Source: Ligustrum vulgare
Taxonomy: Eukaryota > Streptophyta > Magnoliopsida > Lamiales > Oleaceae
DNA: 64,000 nucleotides
Assembly: GCA_963555705.1 (NCBI GenBank)
Contig: OY743169.1
Location: 50,334,124-50,398,123, forward strand
Direction: 5' to 3'
Under the pieces are notes generated by a model. It ran no database searches, was not told where the DNA came from, and saw nothing but the letters and a program-made list of their open reading frames with translations. The position numbers and the translations under genes were made by a program. This document shows, piece by piece, positions 35,135 through 45,589 of this stretch. Position 1 is the stretch's first letter, and each line of letters begins with the position of its first letter.

Positions 35135-35745
35135 TGATGTGATCCGGAAAAGAAGCCAAGAAAAATGTTATGATTCGGGACGAATCATCTTAAAGGAAGA
35201 GGGGATGATGTGATCCGGAAAAGGCGTCAAAAATGAGAAATCAAGATACGGGCAATTCAACAATATTCTACATGGAAAAATGAACAAGTTTCGTGTTGGA
35301 CTCGAGTCGAGATTCAAATCACGTCAACGGATCAGAAAATCAGAAAATTGGGCAGAAGATGCGTTACGGCCGTAACATTGTTTCTCACGACCGTAACTTA
35401 TGGATTTCACGGCCGCATCACATTCCTCACGGCCGTAAATGAAAATTGGTATTTTTGTTCAGAAGGAGATTTACGGCCGTAACATCAATCTTCACGGCCG
35501 TAACTAATATGGTGACATTTTGATCAGAGAAGGACTTACGGCCGTAAGTCCGACTTTTAAGGCCGTAAGCGGTGCAAATCAGATTTTTCGGGATTTTAGT
35601 ATTTCAGTTGATTTGTATTTCCTTTATTGGTTTTTAATTCTTTTTCTAATTTTGGTAATTTTGGTAATTTTGGTTATTTTAGTTATTTTAGCTATTTTAG
35701 CTATTCCGCGAGCTACGACGAGGACCCCCTCCCGGGTTCTCATCA
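35135..35745 (+). repeat. 3' LTR of the 3.8 kb element
   Basis: 611 bp. It matches the 5' LTR but lacks about 350 bp between TTTTAGCTATT and CCGCGAGCTACG, so it suffered an internal deletion after insertion. It retains the same eight-site array (35366-35566) with the same spacing. One site has become ACGACCGT and one AAGGCCGT. Confidence 0.9.
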
Positions 35746-36149
35746 ACCTCACCTCTCGTGATCTACATGTCAAAACACACATCCCCTAGTATGTCACCAA
35801 ATACACTTTTAGGCATCTAATCCAACATTACCAGCTAGTCCTCACAACTACTAAATACCCATCCCACCAAGAGAACACATCTGGAACCTATTGCAAGAAC
35901 ACACACAGTATTAAAACCTCACACCAACCCCAACCACCATGCATGTAACCATGTTATACACAAAACAACATATCACACTCGGATTCATGCAAATGTTGAA
36001 TAAATGTAAATATAATGTAACATAATGCAACCGAATAAAGTGACCACACACATTCAAAAAGGTAAAAATGAATCAGATGTACACAATTATTTAGTAGTAA
36101 CTACAAGTGAGATAAGAGTATCAATAAACTCCACTCGGATCACCATCCG

Positions 36150-36912
36150 AGCAAGTAACTACATTGACCCATTTCTATCTCCATCTCTCATTTTGATTTT
36201 CTCTCCAGGGCAGTCTCTGTTATAATGTCTAGACCTACCACAACCATAGTACTCCTTCCCTTTGTCTTACCCTGTGACCTAACTACTTCCACCCTTCCAT
36301 CTATCACCCTCATTTTTTGAGTCACCTCTATTTTTACCACGTCCACCTCGCATCATGTGGACCTCACCACTACCCCTCTCATTTCTTTCAGCTTTTATCT
36401 CTCTCTCCCTACTTTTCAAGGAATCAATGACTCTTTCAGGTGTAAGGATATCCCTACTATATTGTATAGCATTATTAACTTCTTTATAAGTGTTAGAATA
36501 ACATTTAACAATATAACAACTTTATATTCTTCAGGTATTTTTTCACCACAGTTAGTGATGTCTTGCACAAGTTTATTAAAGACACCAAGGTTATCATCTA
36601 AGTCCATAGAGGGATCAATTTTAAAACTGAAAAAACTTCAAGTAAGTAAAGCTTATTAGGAGTAGATTGAGTCAAGTAAAGTTCTTCCAATTTCTTCCAA
36701 AGTTTTTCAGTGATTCATGTTTACCAACTTTACGCAAAATAGAGTCGGATAGATGCAAAATGATAGAAGTGTACACGAGTTCATCAAAATCCTTTTTCTC
36801 ATCAGCAGTCACATTATTTGGGAAAGAATTGTCAATTGCTTTTGAAATCTTTTGTTGTACCAAAATACCTTTCATTTTCTGTTGCCATATAGAAAATCAC
36901 GTTTACCATTGA
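36150..36912 (-). pseudogene. Copia gag of the gag-only element
   Basis: Minus strand. 36875-36672 reads NVTADEKKDFDELVYTSIIL and SDSILRKVGKHES, the N-terminal half of UBN2 gag. 36607-36416 reads DDNLGVFNKLVQDITNCGEK then KVVILLNVILTLI. Further down a zinc knuckle is recognisable but degraded (YYGCGRSRHYNRDCPGEK near 36240-36190). No protease follows. Confidence 0.8.
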
Positions 36913-38290
36913 AGATGTTCAATTCAAAACGGTGTGCAGACATGTTAAGAAATAAGAAACACACAAAGCAATATAAGCACCACACGGAAAATCACACAGA
37001 AAATAAAGATCGTAATATACACCGTTCTAAATTCCCAGGATTCCATGAGACTCAAGGATCTCAAGTCAAGGGAATTTTTGACACGGGTAAAGTCTAGGTG
37101 ACAGTTCTAATAATAATGCAACAAGAAAAATAATCACAAAAGATACCACAAGACAAACAGCTATGAAAAATATAGGTAATGGTAAATAATTCCTACAACT
37201 AGCAACATGCAGCAAGCCTAATGGTCACCCCACACGATGACCTGCTATTACTGGAATTTAAAAGTGATCAAGCCAATTTACCAGAGCGGATTTTTTTGAA
37301 TCCATAATATTGAAGAGATGAGAAATTCTTTATCATTTTATGCTTTGCAATTAGCCAATTTTGAAGTGTAAATTAGCACCAAGCTCGAGAACCTCCAAAA
37401 TAGTACCTAACCTCTCAAAAGCCAAAAAAACACCAATCAATCAACAATTTTCAATCACAAAGAATTTGAAAATATAATTGGAACCAAATAATTTCAACAA
37501 CAAAAACACAATTAATTTTTAGTTAATGAAAATTAAAATAGGGAACGAGAAAAATCAGTCATGAGTTCAAATATTGATTCCAGTTCAACCAATCAAGCAA
37601 CCAAGGCTTTGATACCAATTGTTGGAGAAATAATCTTGAAAAAACACCAAGTAATTTAAGATTAGTCACAATAAATAATAGATTGACAATATATAATTGA
37701 ATCAATATTAAAGCAATAAAAGCAAGTGATAAAAACTCCCTCTACTGCACAAAAGTAGCCTGCTGGATTAGTGTTAAAAGAAGGCTCAGAATCTTCCCCA
37801 AAGCTCCAAAAAGGCAACACCACCCAAATGAGGCTAGAGAACTCTTCAAGACCACACCCAAACCTACTGCCAAAGCACCCAACCAACACTAAACTAGAGA
37901 CTGCTCAAAGAGACCAATGACAGGACCACACAAGGAGCTGCACCAAAGGGAGACATGGCCACAACAAGGGCCGAATTGAGACAGCAAGAATCAAACACAG
38001 CAAGATCCGCACAAGCAAGAACCGAACATAGAAGAAGTTGCACAAGCAAGAACCGAACACAGCAAGAGCCGCACAAGTAAGAATCGAACACAGTAGGAGC
38101 TGCTCAAGCAAGAACCGAACACAACAAGTTTGGCCACAGCAATATAGCGAGAACACAGTCCACATTGGCAGCAAGGAAGCATAGCCAACAAGGAAGAATA
38201 AGCACACGGTCACAAGAATCGGGTCACACTTCCAGTCACCAAGAGAAGAAGAAGAGAGGATGGGTCTGGTTCACCAAGAAGAGAAGTCGG

Positions 38291-39673
38291 TGATGGGTGT
38301 CGAATCCAACAAATAATAATATTTTCTTGCTCTTATAAAAATAAATTGTAATAGTGGTGAGTAAGGTCGAATCCATAGGGATTGGTTAGATTTAATTCTT
38401 CAAGAAAATTAAAACAATAAATTAAAAAGCAACGAGGGTTTTGAATTTCGAACATAAAATCAAATTGTAAATAAACAAGTGTGAAATTAAAGTGATGAAA
38501 ATAACAAATTAAACAAGTATCCAGCCCAAGGTATAATCTTAGTATTGATTCATTGAATTAATCATCGATGCAAAAATAAAATCCTTTACTCATTTTCTAA
38601 ATTGGTTATGGTTGTTCATACGATCTAACAACCTTCTCTCCTTACTGTCTCGATAATCAAGAGACGTTCGTTGATTATTTCCCTAATCAATAAGTACCCC
38701 TAGATACAATCTTAGGATTTAATTTATCAATAGTATTAACCTCTAGAGAGACGACCAATTCTAACAAAAAAATTCACGCGTGTGATTCATTTAAGCTAGG
38801 TTATATATCTTCATAACATAAATCGAAAATCAATCTATAATCAATTATGTTATTTGCCACTTGTATTAGAAAACCTAAAAAATTACAGATTTAAATTTCT
38901 AATTGGCTATGTATCATTTTGACAATTAAAACAATGTGCAATTTGTATTAATCAATCAAAATAACAACTTCAATGCCAACAAAAGATATATAAATAGAAA
39001 AGAGATAAAAGAACAATAAAACTTATTAGATCTCACAATTCTTGAAGAATCAACACTTCGATTATCCTTGAACTAGAATAATAAAATTAGCTATTCATCA
39101 ACGCAATTCAAAAAGTTAAATGAATAAATAAAAAGACAAAAGAAAATCAAATTCCAATGAACATATATCCCCAGAACATGGCTGATGTCGTTCCTTGTTG
39201 AGTCGTGTCCGGCTGCCTTCTCAATTCTCCCTTTTAATAGTGTCTGAATGCTCCAATTTTTAATCCCTCCCCCAACAAATCTCCAGCAACTGGACCTTCT
39301 TCCTCTCTAAAACAAAGCCCTAGTGGGGCTCCAAAGAAAAAGTCCAAAGAGGGCTCCCAAGGAAAGGCTTCAGCTGGGCAAATAAAGGTCAAAAATTGCT
39401 AGCCAAATTAGGGATATGGAGAAATCCACCCATGTGATTCAAGTCTTCCTGAGACAATAAGGTGTGCCCACACCTTATGAAAAGTCCTTATCTGATTGTG
39501 TACTTTATGAGTTAAAACTTCTTTTAAATTTGTGATATGAAGTCCAACTTGATCCAGCTCCTTCATCTAATTCACAAAGCATGAAATATAATTAATATCC
39601 ACAAATTAAACATTTGAAACCATTAGATTAAGATAAAATATCACGAATGAAACATCGATTATGCACTCTATCA
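38291..39673 (-). mobile_element. Solo LTR of a gypsy-type element
   Basis: 1383 bp starting TGATGGGTGTCG and ending CACTCTATCA, with a perfect duplication GTCGG (38286-38290, 39674-39678). It contains GTGAGTAAGGTCGAATCC near 38356, a block resembling GTGAGAGTAAGGGTCGATCC on the complementary strand of the 45.8-60.3 kb element's LTRs. This suggests an Athila/Tat-type LTR; orientation is inferred from that. A solo LTR forms by recombination between two LTRs. Confidence 0.85.
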
Positions 39674-39711
39674 GTCGGGTTCTTCACAGAGAGAAAGAGG
39701 GCGCCACTTTT

Positions 39712-39713
<2 letters not shown>

Positions 39714-39775
<62 letters not shown>
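39714..39775. repeat. (GA)n microsatellite
   Basis: About 62 bp of GA in the 5' LTR of the gag-only copia. The partner LTR has only a few GA units there. Confidence 0.95.
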
Positions 39776-39777
<2 letters not shown>

Positions 39778-40104
39778 TGTGTCGTGAGTGTTCTACCAAA
39801 CAGAGGGTTGGGTGTGGGTAGATAAAGGTTAGACACTTAATTAGGTTAGGAAGGGTGCCCTAATTAAGTTGGGTAGTCTCCGAAGCCTACCCATCGAGAA
39901 ATAGGGCTGAGACCCAATTAAAATCTCAAAGTGGGTAGTTAATCACTTAGCCCTTCTCAGAAATGCTTACAACATTTGTGGAGTTTTAGGCAGTACCATT
40001 ATCTTCAATCATGAGCCAAAAGACCCGCTAAGCATAATTACCCCAACATTGTGTATCATCATTGCCCATGAGGTTTGATTGGGACCAAAAATTCCAACAA
40101 CAAG

Positions 40105-40338
40105 CTTTATTTTAATACTGACTATTCTGAACATATACTTGCTCTTTGATGAAAATCCAGCTCCTGCATTGAAAAAATAAGAACACATTCAATTTAAAGT
40201 AGAAGATCGGAAAATATAGTTAAGAAACAAAGCAAATGGGCAACAAAAATGCAGTAAGAGACCATTTTTTGTGATACTGATGTTCGATGAACTCATAGAG
40301 AGCCAAGAAAACCCCAAAATCTAGAGGGTGTGTGCGTG

Positions 40339-40393
<55 letters not shown>

Positions 40394-40550
40394 ATGTGTA
40401 CGTGATGGATGAGGGAAAGGGGAGGGGAGGGGAGGTGAGTTCCTTACCGTGGTTGATGGTGTCGGCGGCTAGGAGTGGTTGAGAGAAGAGAGACGGCCGG
40501 AAGAGTAGCGGGAGATGAGAGCGAGGGAGAGGCGAATGCCTGAGATTTTA
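40105..40550 (-). pseudogene. Captured 5' gene end: leader and short exon with splice sites
   Basis: On the minus strand 40550-40455 is pyrimidine-rich and leader-like (CTCTCATCTCCCGC, CTTCCGGCCGTCTC) and ends CACCATCAACCACG before a GTAAGG donor. After an intron holding a GT microsatellite, a TTTTTTCAATGCAG acceptor precedes a short exon GAGCTGGATTTTCATC near 40160, then a GTATAT donor. No ATG is visible in the leader. These may be the 5' end of the same captured gene as the RAD23-like exon at 28861-29109. Confidence 0.5.
40328..40390. repeat. (GT)n microsatellite
   Basis: GT run with one GTGCGTGA interruption near its left end. It lies in the presumed captured intron. Confidence 0.95.
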
Positions 40551-40564
40551 ATTTTAGGTTAAAT

Positions 40565-40798
40565 AAAATGCGTCACTTCGGTTCTTTTTAGAACTAACGC
40601 CTTTAACTGATTTATACACGTCATTTTCAAACTATAATCGACGCCTATAGTTCTGACCGCAACATATGCGTCGGTTGTTCTTAAGCAACCGATGTGTATA
40701 GTTTAGACATAATTACAAAAAACTCACCGTCCTTTTACACGCATCTGTTTTTCCAAAAAGCGGCGAGTTTTTTTTTTTTTGTCTAATTTGTACTAGTG
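40565..40798 (-). other. CACTA right terminus with subterminal repeats
   Basis: Contains ATGCGTCACTTCGG, ATCGACGCCTATAG, ATGCGTCGGTTG and CAACCGATGTG words, then the terminal TTTGTACTAGTG. GGTTGTTCTTAAGCAACC at 40674-40691 is a hairpin. The shared core with the left end is TGCGTCG. Confidence 0.7.
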
Positions 40799-41269
40799 TT
40801 CATTAATCCATGACTTTAATTTTCACAGGTTACATGAAAAATATTTCACGAATTTTAATTCACATTTACATACAATACAATTATTAAAACAATTAATTGC
40901 ACTACATTAATATAAATAATTTGTTTAATTAATCTGCATATGACATTTTATACGTAGTGCTTCATTGACTTACATACTAAATCAATAGATAACAATGAGA
41001 TACTCTAAATCCTTACACAATATCATCATTATTAATTAATAATATAGTTCATTACATTAATTTATTACCTAACAATAAACAATGTATATTATAATTTCAT
41101 ATTATTATTATATGCAACTCCTTCTGATTTTGTGGCACAACATGAATTTTTTCAACAAAATACGAGTATGATAACTGCCTTAATGACAAACTATTTGAGT
41201 TATTTCTTGTAGAAAGTGTAGAATTTGTTAGTTTCAATGAAGCAATAGATGATACAAACTAACTTTACC

Positions 41270-41979
41270 AAGAGGAGCTCCTGAATACATTGTTGCCAAA
41301 TGGTATCCAACCAAAGAAGTTAATCTTAAAAATAAATTCTCTAATGATACTCTTAAGGAATCTAGACTCATCCAACGATTTTTGCAATGAGACATGAATG
41401 ATTTATCATGATTTCAAAAGACATATAATCTATGCAAAAATAATCATTGGATAACATGCTTAAAAAATAAGTTTTTCTTTCAAGTATCCTATTAATTCCA
41501 GTAAATGATGTAGTGTATTAATTCAAATTCAAGATGAAATTTTTTCAATATGTCTATACTTTGCAATAACTATGAATAAGGCTTAAGGATAAATAATGCT
41601 ACTCTTAGAATATACATTCATGAACATGGATTCTCTCATGATCAACTATATATAACACTTTCTCGACAAATTTCAATACAAACTATTAAAGTCTTGGTAA
41701 AATAAGAAAAAAATGTGATAAGTTGACAAAAAATATTATGTACAAAAGTGTATTATAATCAAAATATTTACATTTTGGTTTATTCAAAATTTTCACATTA
41801 TATACATAATTTCATAAAAAAAAATTATTCTTATATAAATTTTTTAACAATTTCAATTTTTTTCTTTTAATAATATTTAATACCTCAACTACTTTTAAAA
41901 ATAGTATTACTAATTCAAAAACGATACACATCTTTGTCATCCTATACATAACTCATGCAACGTACGTGCTTACTACTAG
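41270..41979 (+). mobile_element. Helitron 3' part with helicase remnant
   Basis: Plus strand. Text of the helicase C-terminal region is clear despite stops: LLPNGIQPKKLILKINS then LLRNLDSSNDFCNET (about 41280-41395), LYFAITMNKA (about 41552), and HGFSHDQLYITLSR (about 41625-41667). An imperfect hairpin around CATGCAACGTACGTG (41954-41968) precedes the end CTAG at 41976-41979, followed by host T. The 5' part must lie beyond the CACTA insertion to the left and was not found. Confidence 0.75.
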
Positions 41980-42926
41980 TGATTTTTAAACGTGTGATAA
42001 AATAATTACTATGGGTGAAGTCTGATAACATGTAGAGAATAATTTTCATTGTTTAACAACTGTTACCAAACGTTTTTTATTTTTTATTTTTTTTATTTTG
42101 AGTATTAAAATTGAGTTGTTATGTACATTTATTGTCATTGACTTCGTAATAAATGCAAAACTAGTGAAAAAAGAAAAATTACTGACAATTTTTTATACTA
42201 AAAACACATCAAAATGCATTCCAATGTAGAACATACATACTAGACATGCTAGTGAAATTAAATATAAAGGTGGAGATCAAGATGTTAGAATTTGTTGATG
42301 TATTTTTTTCGGGTGATATAATGCTGATACAAAATTTCTTATTCTAGTGAAATTACATAAAAAGGTGGAGATCAAGATGTTAGAATTTGCTGATATATTT
42401 TTTTCGGGTGATATAATGCTGATACAAAATTTCTTATTCTTTCTTTCTTTTCACTTAGTTCTTTCTTCAGTTTTCCTCCTCTATTTGTAGTAGCTCTCCA
42501 CCAATGTCAGTCCCCTTGATTTCTGCCAACATTAATTTTCATTTTCTTGAATGCAGGCAAGATTATTAGGTAACTCCTCCATTACTCTTAATCATTCCTG
42601 AATATTAGTCCAATCTTGCAGGATCCGTGGGACTAACCGAAACTGGTCCTTCATCTATTCACTTTCTTTTATTTATAACCCAATTATTGGGATTTTATTT
42701 ATCTCTAATTGTAGCACCACATTATTAGATATTGGGCTTCGACTTATAGTCCAATAGGACCTTTTTTTATCGCCTTGGGCCTAAAAAAGACTAACTAGTA
42801 TTTGGGCCTATTTTTTATACCCATTACAGTTGCCCCATTTTTCATTTATGAGTAATTTTTACTGTACAGATGAATTTTACACAATATAGATGAAATCGCG
42901 TATGTATAAAAAACTTGGAATACTTC
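41980..42926. other. Flank and putative upstream region of the antisense ORF
   Basis: No coding recognised. A 95 bp tandem duplication lies at 42250-42440. 42540-42870 has words such as GGGCCTATTTTTTATACCC. This may include the 3' LTR of the Tat-type element, but no LTR partner is visible. Confidence 0.45.
42250..42440. repeat. 95 bp tandem duplication
   Basis: AGTGAAATTA at 42251 and 42346 opens two near-identical copies ending ACAAAATTTCTTATTC. Recent, with few differences. Confidence 0.92.
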
Positions 42927-42934
42927 TATAAATA
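42927..42934 (+). promoter_or_regulatory. TATA box and leader of the antisense ORF
   Basis: TATAAATA followed 25-60 bp later by a pyrimidine-rich leader (CTCTCACTTTCTCTTCC) is a typical plant core promoter. It reads toward the plus-strand spliced ORF at 44257-45589. The link between them is inferred. Confidence 0.55.
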
Positions 42935-43068
42935 CCCCCAAGCTCTCACTTTCTCTTCCACTCTCTCTTCAACACTTGCAAAATTTCTCTCTACTTGTTA
43001 AGTCTCTTCTTCCGTTTCTTATTTTTGTTGTTTGTTTCCATTCATTCTTGCTTTAATATATGTATATG

Positions 43069-43074
<6 letters not shown>

Positions 43075-43138
<64 letters not shown>
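43075..43138. repeat. (TA)n microsatellite
   Basis: About 64 bp of TA, continuing into CACACACATA. The Tyr-Ile open frames over it are artefacts. Confidence 0.95.
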
Positions 43139-43148
<10 letters not shown>

Positions 43149-43290
43149 TACATATCAAACTTTTCAAACTTTCACCTAACATTTCAAAACTTTCACTTCA
43201 TTTCCATCGTGAACTCACTTAGCGTATCTTCTAGCCAGTCAGAATGCAGTGGGCATATTTCCTTATTTAGAACAAGGTTATCACTTTTTC

Positions 43291-43585
43291 CACCGTATAG
43301 CGATTTAAGATTTTCCACCGCTAAGCGGTTTAGCAATCGTCACCGCAAAGCGGTTTAATATTTGCCACCGTCAAGCGATTTTGCAATCGTCACCGCAAAG
43401 CGGTTTAATATTTGTCACCATCAAGTGGTTTAGCAATCGTTACCGCAAAGCGGTTTAATATTTTTCACCTCCAAGCGGTTTAGCAATCGTCACCGCAAAG
43501 CGGTTTAATATTTGCCACCGTCAAGCGGTTTAGCAATCGTCACCGCGAAGCGGTTTAATATTCACCACCGCAACAGCGGTTTAAT
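43291..43585. repeat. 25 bp hairpin minisatellite, 12 units in 50 bp pairs
   Basis: CACCG opens monomers exactly 25 bp apart from 43291 to 43566. Alternate monomers are more alike, giving a 50 bp higher-order unit (GCAATCGT at 43333, 43383, 43433, 43483, 43533). Each monomer has a small inverted repeat, ACCGC-AAA-GCGGT or a variant. Confidence 0.95.
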
Positions 43586-43599
43586 TCGGGTACGCCGGT

Positions 43600-44256
43600 C
43601 CCCCATGCCCCATTTCCCACTCACACCTTTCATGGTATAGAAGTACACCCATTCTTTCTTAAAACTTGGGATACATGCATTTTGAGAAAACTTGAACTTA
43701 CCACATTCTTCATTTAAAATCATTTGACTTCCCCAACTCAATGACAATGCATGCTTGACAATGTAATGACATGATAACATGTATGCTTAAACATTCCCTT
43801 AATAATACATACATGTATAAAATTCATGGAAAGCATCACAAGCAAATAAATTTCAAGAATATAGTTTAAGCACATTAATTACATGTTAAACATTTAACAT
43901 CAATGAAAATAGGAGAAGTTTACTTACTGAGCTTTAGCTCACCCCAATCCCTCCCCAACATTTCAGGTGATGAAAGTTAGGTGATCCGAGGAGAGCACTT
44001 GGCAGCTGACTCAGACAGTACTCGCTCCCATTCTTTTTAAATAAAGTAAATTTGGGATTTAGTTAAGTTTTTCATTAATCGTTCTTTATTCGTTCATTTT
44101 TATAGTTTTGAATAAGTAATGGCATCGCATTAGCGATTAAACTATCTCTTATTTTATTTGTTAAAGTTTGTTGGTTTGGAATTTTTGTATTGAGGAGTTT
44201 GGGATTTATTTTAGGATGATGTGGTGATGTGAGAGTTGATATTGAATTGTGACTGA
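43600..44256 (+). other. Spacer between minisatellite and antisense ORF
   Basis: No domain recognised. It contains TTTACTTACTGAGCTTTAGCTC near 43920, a repeat-element-like segment. It may be intron or leader of the plus-strand ORF. Confidence 0.4.
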
Positions 44257-45589
44257 ATGTTGAATATTGAATGGGTTGAGATTTGCACTTTTAAATTGTT
44301 ATACCATGACTGGAAACCTGAGTTCTTCTTTGCCAAGGCTGCGAATTGGCCCTTCTTGGAGGATTGGAGCAAAAATGTGGCAAAGTTCAAGTCTTTTAAG
44401 TTCACCAATCCCCGCATTGAGCACTTCACTGACTTTCTGAGTCTTCAGGTGTTCAAGTGTTCGGGAGTAGTTACTAAGGCTGCTTTGTCATTAGCAGGGA
44501 TGAGCCCTCCCGATAGGATAGATCCTAACTTGACTTTGGGTATTCTCAGTTTGAATGTTTGTTGATTGCTATCGCTTATAACTTTGCATTATGCTTTTCT
44601 TTCGACTTGTACTGATATACACCCCTTGCTCTTCGTTGCTTTTGCAGTTGCACTTATGGATCAAGCACAATTAACAAAATCTATGAAGAGGAGGATTGCA
44701 AGAGGTAACTAGGGGTCTTCATCGAGTTGTGCTGTTAAAAAAGCATTGCGCAACTCTTGTCAAAAGTTGAGTATTCATCTTCAGTTGTTGACAAGTCCAG
44801 TTTGCCCCCGTTTCATCAAAGCATTAATGTTCCTCCAAACATCGGTGGGAGTTTTGACTTCCCCCAAGCACTCAACATTTTCATGAGAAATTCATTCATG
44901 ATTGGACAGTGAGGTCTAGTGACTCTGTTTTAGAGAGCCCAGCTACTGCAATGGCGCTCCTTCAAGGCCTCTCTTTTGACAGGGACATGGAGATTGTTAG
45001 CGACCGGGCATCCGAGAACATGGTCTCAACCTTTTACCACGATCTATCCAAGGTATGGTACTTATATCATATTTATAAAATGAATTTTCTACTCTTTGCA
45101 TGTGTACTTTTACACCCGCCCACCTTTTTAGGTGGTTTTGGGCGCTAATTTGATGCAAAACACCTTAGCTTGTCAGACCAATAGTTTGATGAATAGTGAT
45201 GAGAGAGTCCAAAAGCTACTAAAGAAGTTGGAGGATTCCAAATCGAGGGAAAAGAGGTTAGAGCAGCAGGTGTCTGACCTTCATTCTCAGGTTGTTTCCC
45301 AAGAATTGGAGATGCAGGAAGAAGTTTCTCTTCTTACTGTGACATAGATGAGTTCCAGTCCCTCGTGGATGATGCTATTAAGGTGTACAAGACATCTCCC
45401 GATTATTTCGAGGGGATAGTTAAGGCATCATCTGCTCTGTACACTAACAGTTTCGAGGCTTGCAAGAAGCAGCTTTTGAAGAAGAAAGAGGGAGACTGGG
45501 GGTTCTTATGTGTCGAAGAGTTTGACTGTGAGCCAATTGGCACTAAAGAAGAAGAAGAAAAGCCTGATGATGATAACATGGAGGATTGA
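44257..45589 (+). pseudogene. Spliced ORF of the plant gypsy-associated (PF04195-like) type, antisense in a Tat element
   Basis: Exon segments read in order on the plus strand. 44257-44550 gives YHDWKPEFFFAKAANWPFL, resembling the short Transposase_28/PF04195 domain. From 44655, after a TTTTGCAG acceptor, comes LMDQAQLTKSMKRRIARG. 44909-45051 ends TFYHDLSK before a GTATGG donor. 45132-45345, after TTTTTAG, continues in frame as VVLGANLMQNTL into a coiled coil (ERVQKLLKKLEDSKSREKRL). 45365-45589 gives SFEACKKQLLKK and an acidic tail. Internal stops (for example TAG near 45346) make this a pseudogene. Tat-lineage gypsy elements are known to carry antisense ORFs of this kind between pol and the 3' LTR, and the Tat integrase remnant at 60703-60960 on the opposite strand supports that. 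Confidence 0.65.

Larger units (their letters stand above)
31970..35745 (+). mobile_element. Small non-autonomous gypsy-like LTR element (3.8 kb)
   Basis: LTRs start TGATGTGATCCGG and end TCTCATCA, flanked by the duplication ACCTC (31965-31969, 35746-35750). The primer-binding site TGGTATCAGAGCTGG (32937-32951, Met-tRNA type) follows the 5' LTR. The purine tract AAAGGAAGAGGGGA precedes the 3' LTR. The only coding is a protease-like plus coiled-coil ORF (33561-34895). Gag, RT, RNase H and integrase are absent. LTR start and primer site resemble the element at 45908-52446, a plausible helper relative. The LTRs carry phased ACGGCCGT arrays. Confidence 0.92.
30303..40099 (-). mobile_element. Ty1/copia element with gag only (TR-GAG type), twice invaded
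   Basis: LTRs start TGTTGGAGAAATAA and end CCAACA, with a perfect 5 bp duplication ACAAG (30298-30302, 40100-40104). It reads right to left. The primer-binding site TGGTATCAAAGCC (minus strand, 37604-37617) follows the 5' LTR, and the purine tract AAGGTGGAGGTT (minus, about 31264-31278) precedes the 3' LTR. Interior: gag pieces at 36150-36912, no recognisable protease, integrase, RT or RNase H. A 3.8 kb gypsy-like element sits at 31970-35745 and a solo LTR in the 5' LTR at 38291-39673. Confidence 0.92.
37620..40099 (-). repeat. 5' LTR of gag-only copia, interrupted by a solo LTR
   Basis: Matches 30303-31263. About 1092 bp remain after removing the solo LTR and its duplicated target. It has extra repeats (AGAACCGAACACAGCAAG-like units, 37980-38130) and a long GA run (39714-39775). 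Confidence 0.9.
17071..40798. mobile_element. CACTA (En/Spm-type) transposon, non-autonomous, heavily invaded
   Basis: The ends are inverted repeats CACTAGTACAAA (17071-17082) and TTTGTACTAGTG (40787-40798), flanked by the 3 bp duplication TTC (17068-17070, 40799-40801). These are the hallmarks of CACTA elements. Both ends carry subterminal copies of TGCGTC/GACGC words (17135-17175 and 40565-40745). Removing the LTR insertions leaves about 3.2 kb of its own DNA. No transposase coding (Transposase_21/TNP2 type) is seen. Instead it carries gene fragments, including a RAD23-like ubiquitin-like exon at 28861-29109. It would need an autonomous relative to move. Confidence 0.9.

Noticed and set aside
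43032..43358. Open frame rich in Tyr and Ile
   Set aside because: It is a translation of the (TA)n microsatellite and the 25 bp minisatellite, with no domain.
43291..43585. CRISPR or protein-repeat interpretation of the 25 bp minisatellite
   Set aside because: There are no unique spacers, and a 25 bp period is not a multiple of three, so it is not a coding repeat.
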